From: Neisseria mucosa
GTDB taxonomy: Bacteria > Pseudomonadota > Gammaproteobacteria > Burkholderiales > Neisseriaceae
DNA length: 64,000 nucleotides
Direction of reading: 5' to 3'
NCBI GenBank assembly: GCA_003028315.1
Contig: CP028150.1
Location: 1,488,001 to 1,552,000 of the forward strand
The notes under the pieces are model-generated. The model saw nothing but the letters and a program-made list of their open reading frames with translations, did not search any database and was not told where the DNA came from. This document shows, piece by piece, positions 25,822-34,413 of the stretch. Each line of letters opens with the position of its first letter. The first letter of the stretch is position 1. Made by a program: the position numbers and the translations under genes.

Positions 25822-26106
25822 TCAGTAGTCGATACGCTCTTTGATGATTCTCAAGTCGGGGTAAGACAATTTGATGTCGTATTCGCGTCCGCCTTTGTAG
25901 GCTTCTACGTCCAATACGGCTCTGCCACGATAGTCGTCGGCGTCGATGTCGTGAACGCGGTAACCGCGTTGTTCAAGCATTCTGATGGCTTTGGTACGGT
26001 TTTGTTCAAAATTTTTGTCGCTGTAAATTTGGTGTTCGATGTAATCGTTGGCACCTGCGACAGCAGCGGACAAAGCGACGATGGCGGTCAATAATAATTT
26101 TTTCAT
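25822..26106 (-). CDS. Secreted PepSY-like small protein
   Basis: 94 residues. MKKLLLTAIVALSAAVAGAND is a Sec signal peptide cleaved after about residue 19. The mature part (EQNRTKAIRMLEQRGYRVHDIDADDYRGRAVLDVEAYKGGREYDIKLSYPDLRIIKERIDY) has the alpha-beta-beta-beta shape of a PepSY domain, a periplasmic module often linked to protease inhibition or metal handling. The start at 26106 follows AAAGGAAG. It is apparently a single-gene unit between tatC and the PycTM fusion. Confidence 0.75.
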   Translation of the reverse strand: MKKLLLTAIVALSAAVAGANDYIEHQIYSDKNFEQNRTKAIRMLEQRGYRVHDIDADDYRGRAVLDVEAYKGGREYDIKLSYPDLRIIKERIDY

Positions 26107-26201
26107 GTTCGACTTCCTTTCGAAATGTGTCATTGGGGTTTTGATGGGTGTATTTAAACACGGCAAAATTAGCAGTCATTTAGCACTTTGTTAAACGTAG
26201 T

Positions 26202-26233
26202 AAAGGTCGTCTGAAACAATTCAGACGACCTTT
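26202..26233 (-). terminator. Inverted DUS hairpin ending the tat operon
   Basis: A short-loop DUS pair 31 bases beyond the tatC stop codon. Confidence 0.7.
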
Positions 26234-26263
26234 TAATATTTACGCTCTCCATTGCAGGCTGAT

Positions 26264-27052
26264 TTAAGTTTCTGCGGGCGGAAGGGGCGAGTGTTCGTCG
26301 GTTTTGTCCGATTTGGGTTTGGCAAAGCGGCTGCACCAGATACCTGCTTCGTAAAGCAAGATAAGCGGTACGGCAAGCAGGGTTTGGGAAATCACGTCCG
26401 GCGGGGTAATGATGGCGGCAACGACGAATGCGCCGACAATGACGTAGGGTCGTGCGTTTTTGAGTTGTTCGGTGGTTACGACGCCGATCTTGGCAAGCAG
26501 GACGACGACGACGGGGACTTCGAAAGTCGTGCCGAATGCAACGAACATGCCCAAAATAAAGGACAGGTATTTGTCGATGTCGGTCGCCATGTTGACACCG
26601 ACGGGGGTGATGCCTGCGAGGAATTTAAAGATGACGGGGAAAACGAGGTAGTAGGCAAACGCCATGCCGACAAAAAACAGGCTGACGCTGGAGAGGACAA
26701 GCGGGGTGATCAGTCGTTTTTCGTTTTGGTAGAGGGCGGGCGCGACGAATGCCCAGATTTGGTAGAGCGTGTGCGGCAGGGAAACGAGGAATGCCGCCAT
26801 CAGCGTCACTTTCACCGGCACGAAAAACGGTGCGATGACGTCGGTGGCAATCATGCTGGTGTCTTTGGGAAGATTCACCATCAATGGTTCGGCAACAAAG
26901 GTGTAAAGCTGCTGGGCAAACGGCATCATGCCGAGAAAGCAGACGACGATGCCGATGACGATCCACATCAGGCGGCGGCGCAGCTCGATAAGGTGTTCGA
27001 TAAGAGGTTGGACGGGTTGTTCGTTTTGAGGTTCGGACACCGGTTTACTCAC
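26264..27052 (-). CDS. tatC: Twin-arginine translocase subunit TatC
   Basis: The polytopic Tat receptor that recognises the RR signal of folded export substrates. Six membrane spans in 262 residues; the cytoplasmic N-terminal PLIEHLIELRRRLMW and the AFVAPALYQNEKRLITPLVLSS loop, with the glutamate that contacts signal peptides, are conserved. The start overlaps the end of tatB by four bases, so the two are translationally coupled. Confidence 0.96.
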   Translation of the reverse strand: MSKPVSEPQNEQPVQPLIEHLIELRRRLMWIVIGIVVCFLGMMPFAQQLYTFVAEPLMVNLPKDTSMIATDVIAPFFVPVKVTLMAAFLVSLPHTLYQIWAFVAPALYQNEKRLITPLVLSSVSLFFVGMAFAYYLVFPVIFKFLAGITPVGVNMATDIDKYLSFILGMFVAFGTTFEVPVVVVLLAKIGVVTTEQLKNARPYVIVGAFVVAAIITPPDVISQTLLAVPLILLYEAGIWCSRFAKPKSDKTDEHSPLPPAET

Positions 27053-27723
27053 TTTTTACGGACGCGAAGTTTGGGTTTGGCATGAAATTTCGGGCGCAGG
27101 TCGCGCTTGCGGTTCATCGCTTGTTTTTTGAGGGAGGTGATATGCAGCACGGGCGCGTCTGCGGAAGTGTCGATATAGCTGACTTCTACGGCATTGGAAA
27201 CCGGAGCGGCGCTGCCGGTCAGGTATTCGCGCCATGCGCGGTCTTGTTCGGATTCTGCAGGCGTGTCGGTTTCGACGGCATCCGTCGGATTGCCTGCTTG
27301 CGCCATAGTGTTTTCAGACGACGTGGAAATGGACAGGTCGTCTGAAACTTCCGTGCTTAACGAAGGAAGCGGATTGCCGTGTTCATCCAACCCGAAATCG
27401 GCAGGCGTGCGTTGCGCCGGCAGGCGTTCCCAAGGTTTGAGTCCGTCGGAAATGTCGTGCAGGTTGTCCTGCATATCCGTACCGGTTTCTTTGAGGCTGT
27501 CGCGCACTTGTGCGGCGGCGGCTTCAAATTCCTGTTTGGCTTTGCGCAGCTCTTCCAATTCGACTTGGGTGTTGAATTCCTGCTTGACGCTGCTGACGAG
27601 GCGTTGCAGCTTGCCGATGAGCCGTCCGGCGGCGCGGGCGGCTTCGGGCAGACGCTCGGGGCCGAGTACAATCAGGGCGACGATGCCGACTAAAAGCAGC
27701 TCGCCCAAACCGAAATCAAACAT
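27049..27723 (-). CDS. tatB: Twin-arginine translocase subunit TatB
   Basis: The N-terminus MFDFGLGELLLVGIVALIVLGPERLPEAAR is the TatB membrane helix with its conserved glutamate and GPERLP hinge; an amphipathic helix follows. At 224 residues it is longer than E. coli TatB (171). Part of the extra tail (around residues 124-137) is encoded by an inverted DUS pair, read as VSDDL...SSEN. It sits three bases after tatA. Confidence 0.95.
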   Translation of the reverse strand: MFDFGLGELLLVGIVALIVLGPERLPEAARAAGRLIGKLQRLVSSVKQEFNTQVELEELRKAKQEFEAAAAQVRDSLKETGTDMQDNLHDISDGLKPWERLPAQRTPADFGLDEHGNPLPSLSTEVSDDLSISTSSENTMAQAGNPTDAVETDTPAESEQDRAWREYLTGSAAPVSNAVEVSYIDTSADAPVLHITSLKKQAMNRKRDLRPKFHAKPKLRVRKK

Positions 27724-27726
27724 AGA

Positions 27727-27930
27727 TTATGCTTTGTCTTCGTCTTTTTTGTGTTCGATGACTTCGTCTTTTTTGGCATCTTTGCCGTCGGTACCTTCAT
27801 TCAGACCTTGTTTGAAGTCATGCACGGCACCGCCGAGGTCTTTGCCGACGTTGCGCAGTTTTTTGGTACCGAAAACCAAAACAACGATGATTAATACGAT
27901 AATCCAGTGCCACAGAGAGAAGCTACCCAT
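27727..27930 (-). CDS. tatA: Twin-arginine translocase subunit TatA
   Basis: 67 residues. MGSFSLWHWIIVLIIVVLVFGTKKLRNVGKDLGGAVHDFKQG is the single membrane span, FGTKKL hinge and amphipathic helix that oligomerise to form the translocation passage. The charged tail (KKDEVIEHKKDEDKA) is typical. First gene of tatABC; hinT ends 45 bases upstream and may share the transcript. Confidence 0.95.
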   Translation of the reverse strand: MGSFSLWHWIIVLIIVVLVFGTKKLRNVGKDLGGAVHDFKQGLNEGTDGKDAKKDEVIEHKKDEDKA

Positions 27931-27975
27931 AATAAATCCTTGATATAGTTGAAAATGGATATTTGAAATGTTGGT

Positions 27976-28299
27976 TTACGCAGGCGTACCCATGATGTGG
28001 ATATGCAGGTGGAACACTTCCTGCCCGCCGCCTTTGCCTGTATTGATCAGGGTTTTGAAACCGTCGGTCAAACCTGCCGCTTTGGCGATTTGAGGGACTT
28101 TCAACATCATTTTGCCCAAGAGGGTTTGATGTTCGGGCGCGGCGTGTGCCAGCGAGTCGAAATGGACTTTCGGAATCAGCAGCAGATGAACCGGCGCGGC
28201 GGGGCGGATGTCTTTGAAGCACAACATCTCGTCGTCTTCGTACACGGTTTGCGCCGGAATGTCTTTGGCGGCGATTTTACAGAAAATACAGTTGTCCAT
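27976..28299 (-). CDS. hinT: HIT-family purine nucleoside phosphoramidase
   Basis: 107-residue HIT protein. It begins DNCIFCKIAAKDIPAQTVYEDDEMLCFKDI with two zinc-type cysteines and ends with the histidine triad in EVFHLHIHIMG. HinT hydrolyses AMP-lysine and related phosphoramidates. In several beta-proteobacteria it lies, as here, between hisE and tatA; the order hisE-hinT-tatABC suggests one transcript, interrupted by a DUS-linked repeat at 28313-28375. Confidence 0.93.
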   Translation of the reverse strand: MDNCIFCKIAAKDIPAQTVYEDDEMLCFKDIRPAAPVHLLLIPKVHFDSLAHAAPEHQTLLGKMMLKVPQIAKAAGLTDGFKTLINTGKGGGQEVFHLHIHIMGTPA

Positions 28300-28312
28300 A
28301 ATGGCTCCGAGG

Positions 28313-28375
28313 TCGTCTGAAAACGAGCGCAGCGAGTTTCGCTAAAACGTGTGCAGCGCGTTTCGTCAAACAGAC
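28313..28375. repeat. DUS-linked repeat between hisE and hinT
   Basis: A DUS followed by AACGAGCGCAGCGAGTTTCGC and a second degenerate copy (GTGTGCAGCGCGTTTCGTC). The GCGCAGCG/CGCTGCGC core is partly palindromic. The same unit recurs between other his genes. Confidence 0.75.
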
Positions 28376-28412
28376 GGCAGAAAAACGAATAAGGTCGGAT
28401 TGTAATATAAAT

Positions 28413-28736
28413 TCAAGACTCTTTGCGAGAGGCTTTTTCCGCCAAGCCTGATAAACCTTGACGGCGCGCAAGCTCGTTGACGACATCTTCGGCGCGCAAA
28501 CCATGGTGCGCCAAGAGAACCATAGTGTGAAACCATAAGTCGGCAACTTCGTAAACGAGGTGTTCGCCGCCGCCGTCTTTCGACGCCATCAGGACTTCGC
28601 CCGCTTCTTCGATGACTTTTTTGAGGATTTTGTCTTCGCCTTTGTGCAGAAGCTGGGCAACGTAGGATGCTTCGGGATCGCCGCTTTTGCGGGAGTCGAT
28701 GGTGTTTTGGATTTGGCAGAGGATGGTGTTGGTCAT
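28413..28736 (-). CDS. hisE: Phosphoribosyl-ATP pyrophosphatase
   Basis: Second step of histidine synthesis. 107 residues of all-alpha MazG-like fold, with GEDKILKKVIEEAGEVLMASKD carrying the EExxE Mg-binding motif and HLVYEVADLWFHTMVLLAHHGL with the paired E/D. It is separate from hisI (in E. coli the two are fused), as is usual in Neisseria. Confidence 0.95.
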   Translation of the reverse strand: MTNTILCQIQNTIDSRKSGDPEASYVAQLLHKGEDKILKKVIEEAGEVLMASKDGGGEHLVYEVADLWFHTMVLLAHHGLRAEDVVNELARRQGLSGLAEKASRKES

Positions 28737-28837
28737 GGGATTTTCGGCTTTGAAGGATAAGGATTATTCGGATAAAGCATCGGCTTGCTTGGCTTCGCGT
28801 AACGCTGTTTCTGACAACAGACAATCATCCGCCCGAT

Positions 28838-28901
28838 TTTTAGCGAAACTCGATTCTCTCGTTTTGGCGAAACTCGCTGCGCTCGTTTTCAGACGACCTC
28901 T
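28838..28901. repeat. DUS-linked repeat between hisI and hisE
   Basis: Two tandem GCGAAACTCG units, the second GGCGAAACTCGCTGCGCTCG, leading into a DUS in reverse orientation. It abuts the hisI stop codon. Confidence 0.75.
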
Positions 28902-29298
28902 AAGGATGCGTATGCCCATAAATGGCTTTTTCGTCTTTCAACACGGCATCAACCGTCTGCCATGCGCCGTCTTTCCAAACTTTGTAGAAACAGCTTTCGC
29001 GTCCCGTATGGCAGGCGATGCCGCCGTTTTGGTCTATCAGCATCACGATGGCGTCGCCGTCGCAGTCGAGGCGTAATTCGTAAACCTTTTGCGTGTGTCC
29101 CGATTCTTCGCCCTTCATCCATTGCTTTTGGCGCGAACGGCTGTAATAGTGGGCGAAACCGGTTTCTACGGTTTTTTGCAGGGCTTCGGCGTTCATCCAT
29201 GCGACCATCAGCACGCGGCGGCTCTGCCGGTCTTGGGCGATGGCGCAGACCAAGCCTTTCTCATCGAATTTGACGGCTTCAAGCAGGCTGTTATCCAT
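28900..29298 (-). CDS. hisI: Phosphoribosyl-AMP cyclohydrolase
   Basis: Third step of histidine synthesis, opening the adenine ring of PR-AMP. 132 residues with VLMVAWMNAEALQKTVETGFAHYYSRSRQKQWMKGEESGHTQKV, the conserved LRLDCDGDAIVMLIDQNG and the zinc-ligand cysteines in ACHTGRESCFY. A stand-alone cyclohydrolase domain. Confidence 0.95.
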   Translation of the reverse strand: MDNSLLEAVKFDEKGLVCAIAQDRQSRRVLMVAWMNAEALQKTVETGFAHYYSRSRQKQWMKGEESGHTQKVYELRLDCDGDAIVMLIDQNGGIACHTGRESCFYKVWKDGAWQTVDAVLKDEKAIYGHTHP

Positions 29299-29315
29299 AT
29301 TCGGTATCCTTATTT

Positions 29316-29383
29316 ATTTTAGCGAAACTCACTGCGCTCGTTTTGGCGAAACTCGCTGCGCTCGTTTTCAGACGACCTTGAGC
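29316..29383. repeat. DUS-linked repeat between hisF and hisI
   Basis: Two tandem TTTAGCGAAACTCACTGCGC/TTTGGCGAAACTCGCTGCGC units followed by a reverse DUS, almost the same as the 28838-28901 copy. Confidence 0.75.
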
Positions 29384-29397
29384 CAATCAAGTTCAAC

Positions 29398-30165
29398 TTA
29401 CAGCCGCACTTCGATTCCGGCTTCGCGCATGGCGAGCTTCGCATCGCGGATACTGACTTCGCCGAAGTGGAAAATACTGGCGGCAAGCACGGCATCGGCT
29501 TTACCTTCTTTGATGCCGTCAATCAGATGCTGCACATTGCCGACGCCTCCTGAGGCGATGACGGGAATGTCGACTGCTTCGCTGACAGCGCGGGTCAGCG
29601 GCAGGTTGAAGCCTTGTTTCGTGCCGTCCCTGTCCATGCTGGTGAGCAGGATTTCGCCCGCGCCACGCCGCTGCATTTCAACCGCCCATTCGACTGCGTC
29701 CAAGCCGGTCGGCGTGCGCCCGCCGTGGGTGAAAATTTCCCAGCGGGTGTTTTCGGGATTGACGGCTTTGGCATCGACGGCAACGACGATGGCTTGCGAG
29801 CCGAAAAATCCGGCGGCTTCGTTGACTAAATCGGGATTGGTGACGGCGGCGGTGTTGATGCTGGCTTTGTCCGCACCGGCATTGAGCAGGCGGCGGATGT
29901 CGGCTACGGTGCGTACACCGCCGCCGACGGTCAGCGGAATGAAAACCTGTGAGGCAACGTCTTCGATGACGTGCAAAATGGTGTCGCGGTTGTCGGAGGA
30001 GGCGGTGATGTCGAGGAAGGTCAACTCGTCCGCACCTTCGTCGTTGTAGCGTTTGGCGACATCGACGGGATTGCCCGCATCGCGCAAACCGAGAAAGTTT
30101 ACGCCTTTGACGACGCGGCCGTCTTTAACGTCGAGACAGGGGATGATGCGTTTTGCCAGTGCCAT
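29398..30165 (-). CDS. hisF: Imidazole glycerol phosphate synthase, cyclase subunit
   Basis: A (beta/alpha)8 barrel that, with HisH, makes IGP and AICAR. LAKRIIPCLDVKDGRVVKGVNF carries the first catalytic aspartate, and the second is in ILLTSMDRDGTKQGFN. PLTVGGGVRT and VIASGGVG are the two phosphate-binding sites reflecting the half-barrel duplication. 255 residues is standard. Confidence 0.96.
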   Translation of the reverse strand: MALAKRIIPCLDVKDGRVVKGVNFLGLRDAGNPVDVAKRYNDEGADELTFLDITASSDNRDTILHVIEDVASQVFIPLTVGGGVRTVADIRRLLNAGADKASINTAAVTNPDLVNEAAGFFGSQAIVVAVDAKAVNPENTRWEIFTHGGRTPTGLDAVEWAVEMQRRGAGEILLTSMDRDGTKQGFNLPLTRAVSEAVDIPVIASGGVGNVQHLIDGIKEGKADAVLAASIFHFGEVSIRDAKLAMREAGIEVRL

Positions 30166-30192
30166 TTTGAATGCCTTTCCAAACCTAGGAAT

Positions 30193-30232
30193 GAGGTCGT
30201 CTGAAAGTGAGCGAAGCGGGTTTCGCTAAAAC
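30193..30232. repeat. DUS-linked repeat upstream of hisF
   Basis: DUS plus GTGAGCGAAGCGGGTTTCGC, a single diverged unit of the his-locus repeat, followed 35 bases on by an opposed DUS. Confidence 0.65.
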
Positions 30233-30309
30233 CTATACAACGGATTCCACCCAAACGGATAATCCGTTTCAGACGACCTTTCAAATCATTGATACCGGCA
30301 AGGCAGGTG

Positions 30310-30627
30310 TTACGCCAGCCAGTTGTGAACCCATTTGGGCAGGTGTTGGAGCAGTTGGAAATAGCCGACGCCCGCAATGGCGGCGAATACGCAGGAAGTC
30401 ATAAAGTTACCGCTGAAGCGTCCGACGATATAAAACACTGTGCTGGCAAATGCCCACAATGCGCCGTTAAACACCATCCAATAGGTGTCGATCATCGGCA
30501 TATCGAACGCGGAAAGCTGACGGACGAGAATGGCGATAATGGTAAATCCCAAACCTTCGCTGACGGCGCGCACGTTGCGGCCGGACGACCAGATAATCCA
30601 AAAGCCCAAAATAAATGCTTCAAACAT
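30310..30627 (-). CDS. Small integral membrane protein inside the his cluster
   Basis: 105 residues, three or four hydrophobic segments (FILGFWIIW, LGFTIIAILVRQL, YWMVFNGALWAFASTVFYIVG, FMTSCVFAAIAGVGYFQLL). No family was recognised. It lies between hisA and hisF on the same strand. A role in histidine synthesis is not implied; other Neisseria keep a small membrane protein at this position (recollection, not checked). Confidence 0.65.
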   Translation of the reverse strand: MFEAFILGFWIIWSSGRNVRAVSEGLGFTIIAILVRQLSAFDMPMIDTYWMVFNGALWAFASTVFYIVGRFSGNFMTSCVFAAIAGVGYFQLLQHLPKWVHNWLA

Positions 30628-30936
30628 GAAATACCCCTTGAAAAGTAAATAAAACTAGTGAGTGTGGGATGGTGAGTCCCAAACAATATTCGGCGGTCTG
30701 CCGCCTTTTATTGTGAAGAAAAATGGACGAACCCATCTTTTGTCCTGCCTGTGAAGACAGGACAACAATGAAAGCAAACAGGTTCAACCGATTATTTTGT
30801 ATCTTCGCCCCGCTATATTGTTTGAAAACAGCGGAACAAGTGAGTAAGAAAACGTTTGGTCATTTCAGACGACCTGGATGGTCGTTTTTAAATAAGGTCG
30901 TCTGAAAACGAGCGCAGTGAGTTTCGCTACACCAAC
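30628..30936. other. Intergenic region upstream of the small membrane gene
   Basis: 309 bases. It contains an 8-bp perfect inverted repeat (TTGTCCTG/CAGGACAA near 30742-30767), DUS copies near 30868 and 30895, and another unit of the his-locus repeat (AACGAGCGCAGTGAGTTTCGC, 30906-30926). A 60-codon open frame here is not convincing. Confidence 0.5.
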
Positions 30937-31674
30937 TTATGCCAGCGAATCCGCCAACTGCTGCGCTTGGGCAAAATCAATACTGCCCTCGTAAATCGCA
31001 CGACCAGTAATCGCACCCGCCACGCCGTGTTTCTCAACGGCACACAAAGCGCGGATGTCGTCCAAATTGGTCAAACCGCCCGACGCGATAACCGGAATGG
31101 CGACGGCTTGCGCCAGTTTGACGGTTGCGTCGATGTTCACGCCGCTCATCATGCCGTCGCGGCCGATGTCGGTGTAAATAATGCTGTTGACGCCGTCGTC
31201 TTCAAAACGTTTCGCCAAATCAATCACATGATGCTCGGTTACAGTCGCCCAGCCGTCTATCGCCACCATGCCGTCTTTGGCATCCAACCCGACAATAATC
31301 TGCCCCGGAAACGTTTTGCACGCCTCGCGCACGAAGTCGGGATTTTTTACCGCCGCCGTACCGATAATGACGTCGTTCAATCCCAAATCCAAATATTTTT
31401 CAATGGTTTCCAAGTCGCGTATCCCGCCGCCCAGCTGTACGGGAATGTTTTTGGCAACGGCAGCGAGGATGTCCTTGATGGCGGGGAAATTTTGCGGAAC
31501 GCCGGCAAATGCACCGTTCAAATCCACCAAATGCAAACGGCGCGCGCCTTGTTTGAACCAATGCAGCGCAGTTTCGGCGGGCGAATCGGAAAACACCGTC
31601 GCCTGCTCCATCAAACCTTGTTTCAGGCGCACGCAGCGGCCTTCTTTTAAATCGATTGCGGGAATCAGCAGCAT
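30937..31674 (-). CDS. hisA: Phosphoribosylformimino-5-aminoimidazole carboxamide ribotide isomerase
   Basis: The ProFAR isomerase of histidine synthesis, a (beta/alpha)8 barrel homologous to HisF. MLLIPAIDLKEGRCVRLKQG contains the catalytic aspartate and IIYTDIGRDGMMSGVN the general acid. PVQLGGGIRD and VIASGGLTN bind the substrate's two phosphates. 245 residues. Confidence 0.96.
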   Translation of the reverse strand: MLLIPAIDLKEGRCVRLKQGLMEQATVFSDSPAETALHWFKQGARRLHLVDLNGAFAGVPQNFPAIKDILAAVAKNIPVQLGGGIRDLETIEKYLDLGLNDVIIGTAAVKNPDFVREACKTFPGQIIVGLDAKDGMVAIDGWATVTEHHVIDLAKRFEDDGVNSIIYTDIGRDGMMSGVNIDATVKLAQAVAIPVIASGGLTNLDDIRALCAVEKHGVAGAITGRAIYEGSIDFAQAQQLADSLA

Positions 31675-31835
31675 GGGAGTCCTATCCTTATGCGGAATGT
31701 ATTTTACACAAATTATCGAGTTTTAGCATATTTGAATAATTTAAGTTGGCAGTAATGCATAATCCTGATCAAAATCGCTTGAAAATTCTTTTCAGACGAC
31801 CCGATTAATTTATAAAAATCAAAGTGCAAGCCTTT

Positions 31836-32480
31836 TCAAACTGTCCAGTCCAAGAAATTGCGTAACAGCAACAATCCTGCGTCGTGACTTTTTTCCGTGT
31901 GGAACTGGGTGGCGAAGACATTGTCTTTGCCGACGATGCAGGCAAATTCGTGCGGATATTCGCTGGTAGCAAGGACGGTTTCAGGGTCTTCTGGGGCGAA
32001 GTAGTAGCTGTGTACAAAGTAAAAGCGCGTTTCTTGTCCGATGTCTTTAAACAGCGGGTGCGGGCGGGTTTGGCGTACTGTGTTCCAGCCCATGTGCGGC
32101 ACTTTCAGACGACCTCCGTGTTCATCGGTTTGATTGGCGGAGAAGCGTTTGACCCTGCCTTTAAACCAACCCAGTCCGGCGGTATCGCCTTCTTCACTGT
32201 GTTCGAACAATAATTGCGCGCCGACGCAGATGCCGAAAAACGGTTTGTTTTTCAATCCATCTTCCACTGCCTCGCCCAAACCGCTTTGCCTCAATGCAGC
32301 CATACAGTCGGGCATCGCACCCTGACCGGGGAAAATGATTTTGTCGGCAGCGAGGATGTCTTCGGGGCGGTCGGTCAGATAAACTTCACCGGCTTTGCCC
32401 GACAAGGCTTGCGCGGCCTGTACGGATTTGAGGACGGAATGCAGGTTGCCCATGCCGTAATCGACAATAGCGGTTTTCAT
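31836..32480 (-). CDS. hisH: Imidazole glycerol phosphate synthase, glutaminase subunit
   Basis: Class-I glutamine amidotransferase that supplies ammonia to HisF. The nucleophile is Cys85 in FFGICVGAQLL, and the His-Glu pair is in VFATQFHTEKSHDAG near the C-terminus. The oxyanion loop PGQGAMPDCM is present. A DUS is read in frame as HGGRLKVPHMGWN. 214 residues. It is the first his gene of the minus-strand series, downstream of lctP. Confidence 0.95.
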   Translation of the reverse strand: MKTAIVDYGMGNLHSVLKSVQAAQALSGKAGEVYLTDRPEDILAADKIIFPGQGAMPDCMAALRQSGLGEAVEDGLKNKPFFGICVGAQLLFEHSEEGDTAGLGWFKGRVKRFSANQTDEHGGRLKVPHMGWNTVRQTRPHPLFKDIGQETRFYFVHSYYFAPEDPETVLATSEYPHEFACIVGKDNVFATQFHTEKSHDAGLLLLRNFLDWTV

Positions 32481-32562
32481 GTTTTCTCCTTGGATTGCAG
32501 CTTGTGCTTATCGGTATGGTTATGAATATTGTAACAAAACATCGTACCGGAAGGACAAAAGA

Positions 32563-32596
32563 AAAAGGTCGTCTGAACATTTTTTCAGACGACCTC
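32563..32596 (-). terminator. Inverted DUS hairpin downstream of lctP
   Basis: The stem is followed on the minus strand by the complement of AAAAAG. It lies 20 bases beyond lctP and separates it from hisH. Confidence 0.75.
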
Positions 32597-32615
32597 TTCT
32601 TGCGTTACAAGGTTC

Positions 32616-34208
32616 TTACCTTAGAGGGAAGAAAATAATTGCTATGGCGACAGCAATCACACCGTAAATCGCCATGGGGATGACGGTTTTCTTGATAATC
32701 GCACCTTCGGCGTTTTTCACGTCCAGTACGGTACATACGGCGATGATGTTGTTGATGCAGACCATGTTGCCCATTGCGCCACCGACGGATTGCAGGGCGA
32801 GGATGAGGGTCACGGACAGGCCGGTATCAAGGGCGATTTGTTGCTGAATCGGACCAAATGTCAGGTTGGATACGGTGTTCGAACCGGAGAAGAATGCACC
32901 GATAGCGCCAAGGTAAGGGGAGAAGTAAACCCAGTGTTCGCCTGCCATCGCGGCAAACTCTTTACCGATGATTTTCACCATGGAGTCGTCGCCGCCAACC
33001 ATCATCAGTTGAACCATAATCAGCGCGCCCATCAAGGCAAGCAGCGGTTTTTTGGTTTGGTTGAACGTTGCAGCGTAGAAAGCCCAGGCGTCTTTGAATT
33101 TGGTTTTATAAAGCAGGATACAAATCCAAACGGTAAAGACAAACGGAATCCATGCGGGAACGTAGAGGGTTTGGTAGGACGCGTTGACGCCTTGTCCGAA
33201 AATGTTGCCGAAGGTAATGGTCAAAGAGTCGCTGACGGTGATTTTGCTCAAATCAAACGGCAGTTGGAAGCTGAACCATTCTTCTTTGCTGGTCAGTAGG
33301 CCTTTAATGCCGAGCTGTTTGATACGGGTAACGACCAGCATACCGATCAGCATACCCAGAGGGGCAAGTGCTTTGGCGACTTGGGCGAAAGGTACTTTTT
33401 CGGCATTCGGGTCTTTCGGATGGTCTTTGCTTAAGCCCCAGCCGTGGTTGGCTGCGAATACGGATACCATCAGGCCGATTGCGCCGGCAACGAGTGATGG
33501 GAATTCTTCGTTGACCATCGCCAATGCGACATAAGGAATGGTACAAGAGAAGACGGCGATGCCGATGAAGCCTAAGTTTTTACGGATTTCAGACCAAGGC
33601 ACGATGAAGCTCAAGCCGATGACGGGAATGACGAAACCTGCGAAGAAGTGCATCACGCCGGTTTGTCTGCCGATAGCCAAGATGTTTTCGGGACTCAGGT
33701 TTAATGGCGCAAAACCGAACCAAGTCGGTGTACCCACCGCGCCGAAAGATACCGGTACGGAGTTCATAACCAGCGTAAAAATCGCCACTTTCAACGGGTT
33801 GAAACCCAAACTCATCAGAATCGGGGCGGCAATCGCAGCAGGCGTACCGAAGCCGGATGCACCCTCAATCATAAAGGCGAACGACCAGCCGATAATCATC
33901 AGTTGCGCCACAGGATTCGGGCTGATGGTCGCCAGCCATTTGCGGATAATATCGATACAGCCGGTGGTTTCCATCATACGGTTGAACATGATCGCACCGA
34001 AAATCACGGTAATCGGCGTCAGTGTGGAAACCAGGCCGGACGCTGCGGTTGCGTTGAGCAGCATAGCGTCGTCTTTGAAATAAAACAGCTTGATGGCGTA
34101 AATCAGCGCGGCGGTAATCGGCAGCGCGATGTAGGAAGGCATACTGTTTTTCTTAACCATCAGCCAAATCAGCAGGATGATGGGAAAAATGCTGAGGAAT
34201 AGTGCCAT
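32616..34208 (-). CDS. lctP: L-lactate permease
   Basis: A proton-coupled lactate importer of the LctP/LldP family, important to neisseriae that live on host lactate. 530 residues with about 12-14 spans. Family blocks seen: WSFAFMIEGASGFGTPAAIAAPILMSLGFNPLKVA, VPVSFGAVGTPTWFGF, GAIGAFFSGSNTVSNLTFGPIQQQIA and SVGGAMGNMVCINNIIAVCTVL. It is transcribed alone between an IS-rich region upstream and the his genes. Confidence 0.94.
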   Translation of the reverse strand: MALFLSIFPIILLIWLMVKKNSMPSYIALPITAALIYAIKLFYFKDDAMLLNATAASGLVSTLTPITVIFGAIMFNRMMETTGCIDIIRKWLATISPNPVAQLMIIGWSFAFMIEGASGFGTPAAIAAPILMSLGFNPLKVAIFTLVMNSVPVSFGAVGTPTWFGFAPLNLSPENILAIGRQTGVMHFFAGFVIPVIGLSFIVPWSEIRKNLGFIGIAVFSCTIPYVALAMVNEEFPSLVAGAIGLMVSVFAANHGWGLSKDHPKDPNAEKVPFAQVAKALAPLGMLIGMLVVTRIKQLGIKGLLTSKEEWFSFQLPFDLSKITVSDSLTITFGNIFGQGVNASYQTLYVPAWIPFVFTVWICILLYKTKFKDAWAFYAATFNQTKKPLLALMGALIMVQLMMVGGDDSMVKIIGKEFAAMAGEHWVYFSPYLGAIGAFFSGSNTVSNLTFGPIQQQIALDTGLSVTLILALQSVGGAMGNMVCINNIIAVCTVLDVKNAEGAIIKKTVIPMAIYGVIAVAIAIIFFPLR

Positions 34209-34413
34209 GGTGAATCCTTAAATCGGCGTTGTTTATCAATTTTTTCTAATGATGTCGGATGCGAGAGAGATATCGAACCTTAATCTGAGAGTAATTATCA
34301 AATAAATTGGTAATACCAATTTAAAAGAACGCCGCATACTTTACGTAATCCAATGTAATCGGTCAAGTGATTTATGTACCTTTGGCATTTACCAGACGAG
34401 GTTTTCAGGGTTT

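Noticed and set aside
30723..30905. A 60-codon frame starting MDEPIFCPACED
   Set aside because: The CPAC start is tempting, but the frame ends within DUS sequence, the rest looks random, and it runs opposite to the his cluster.
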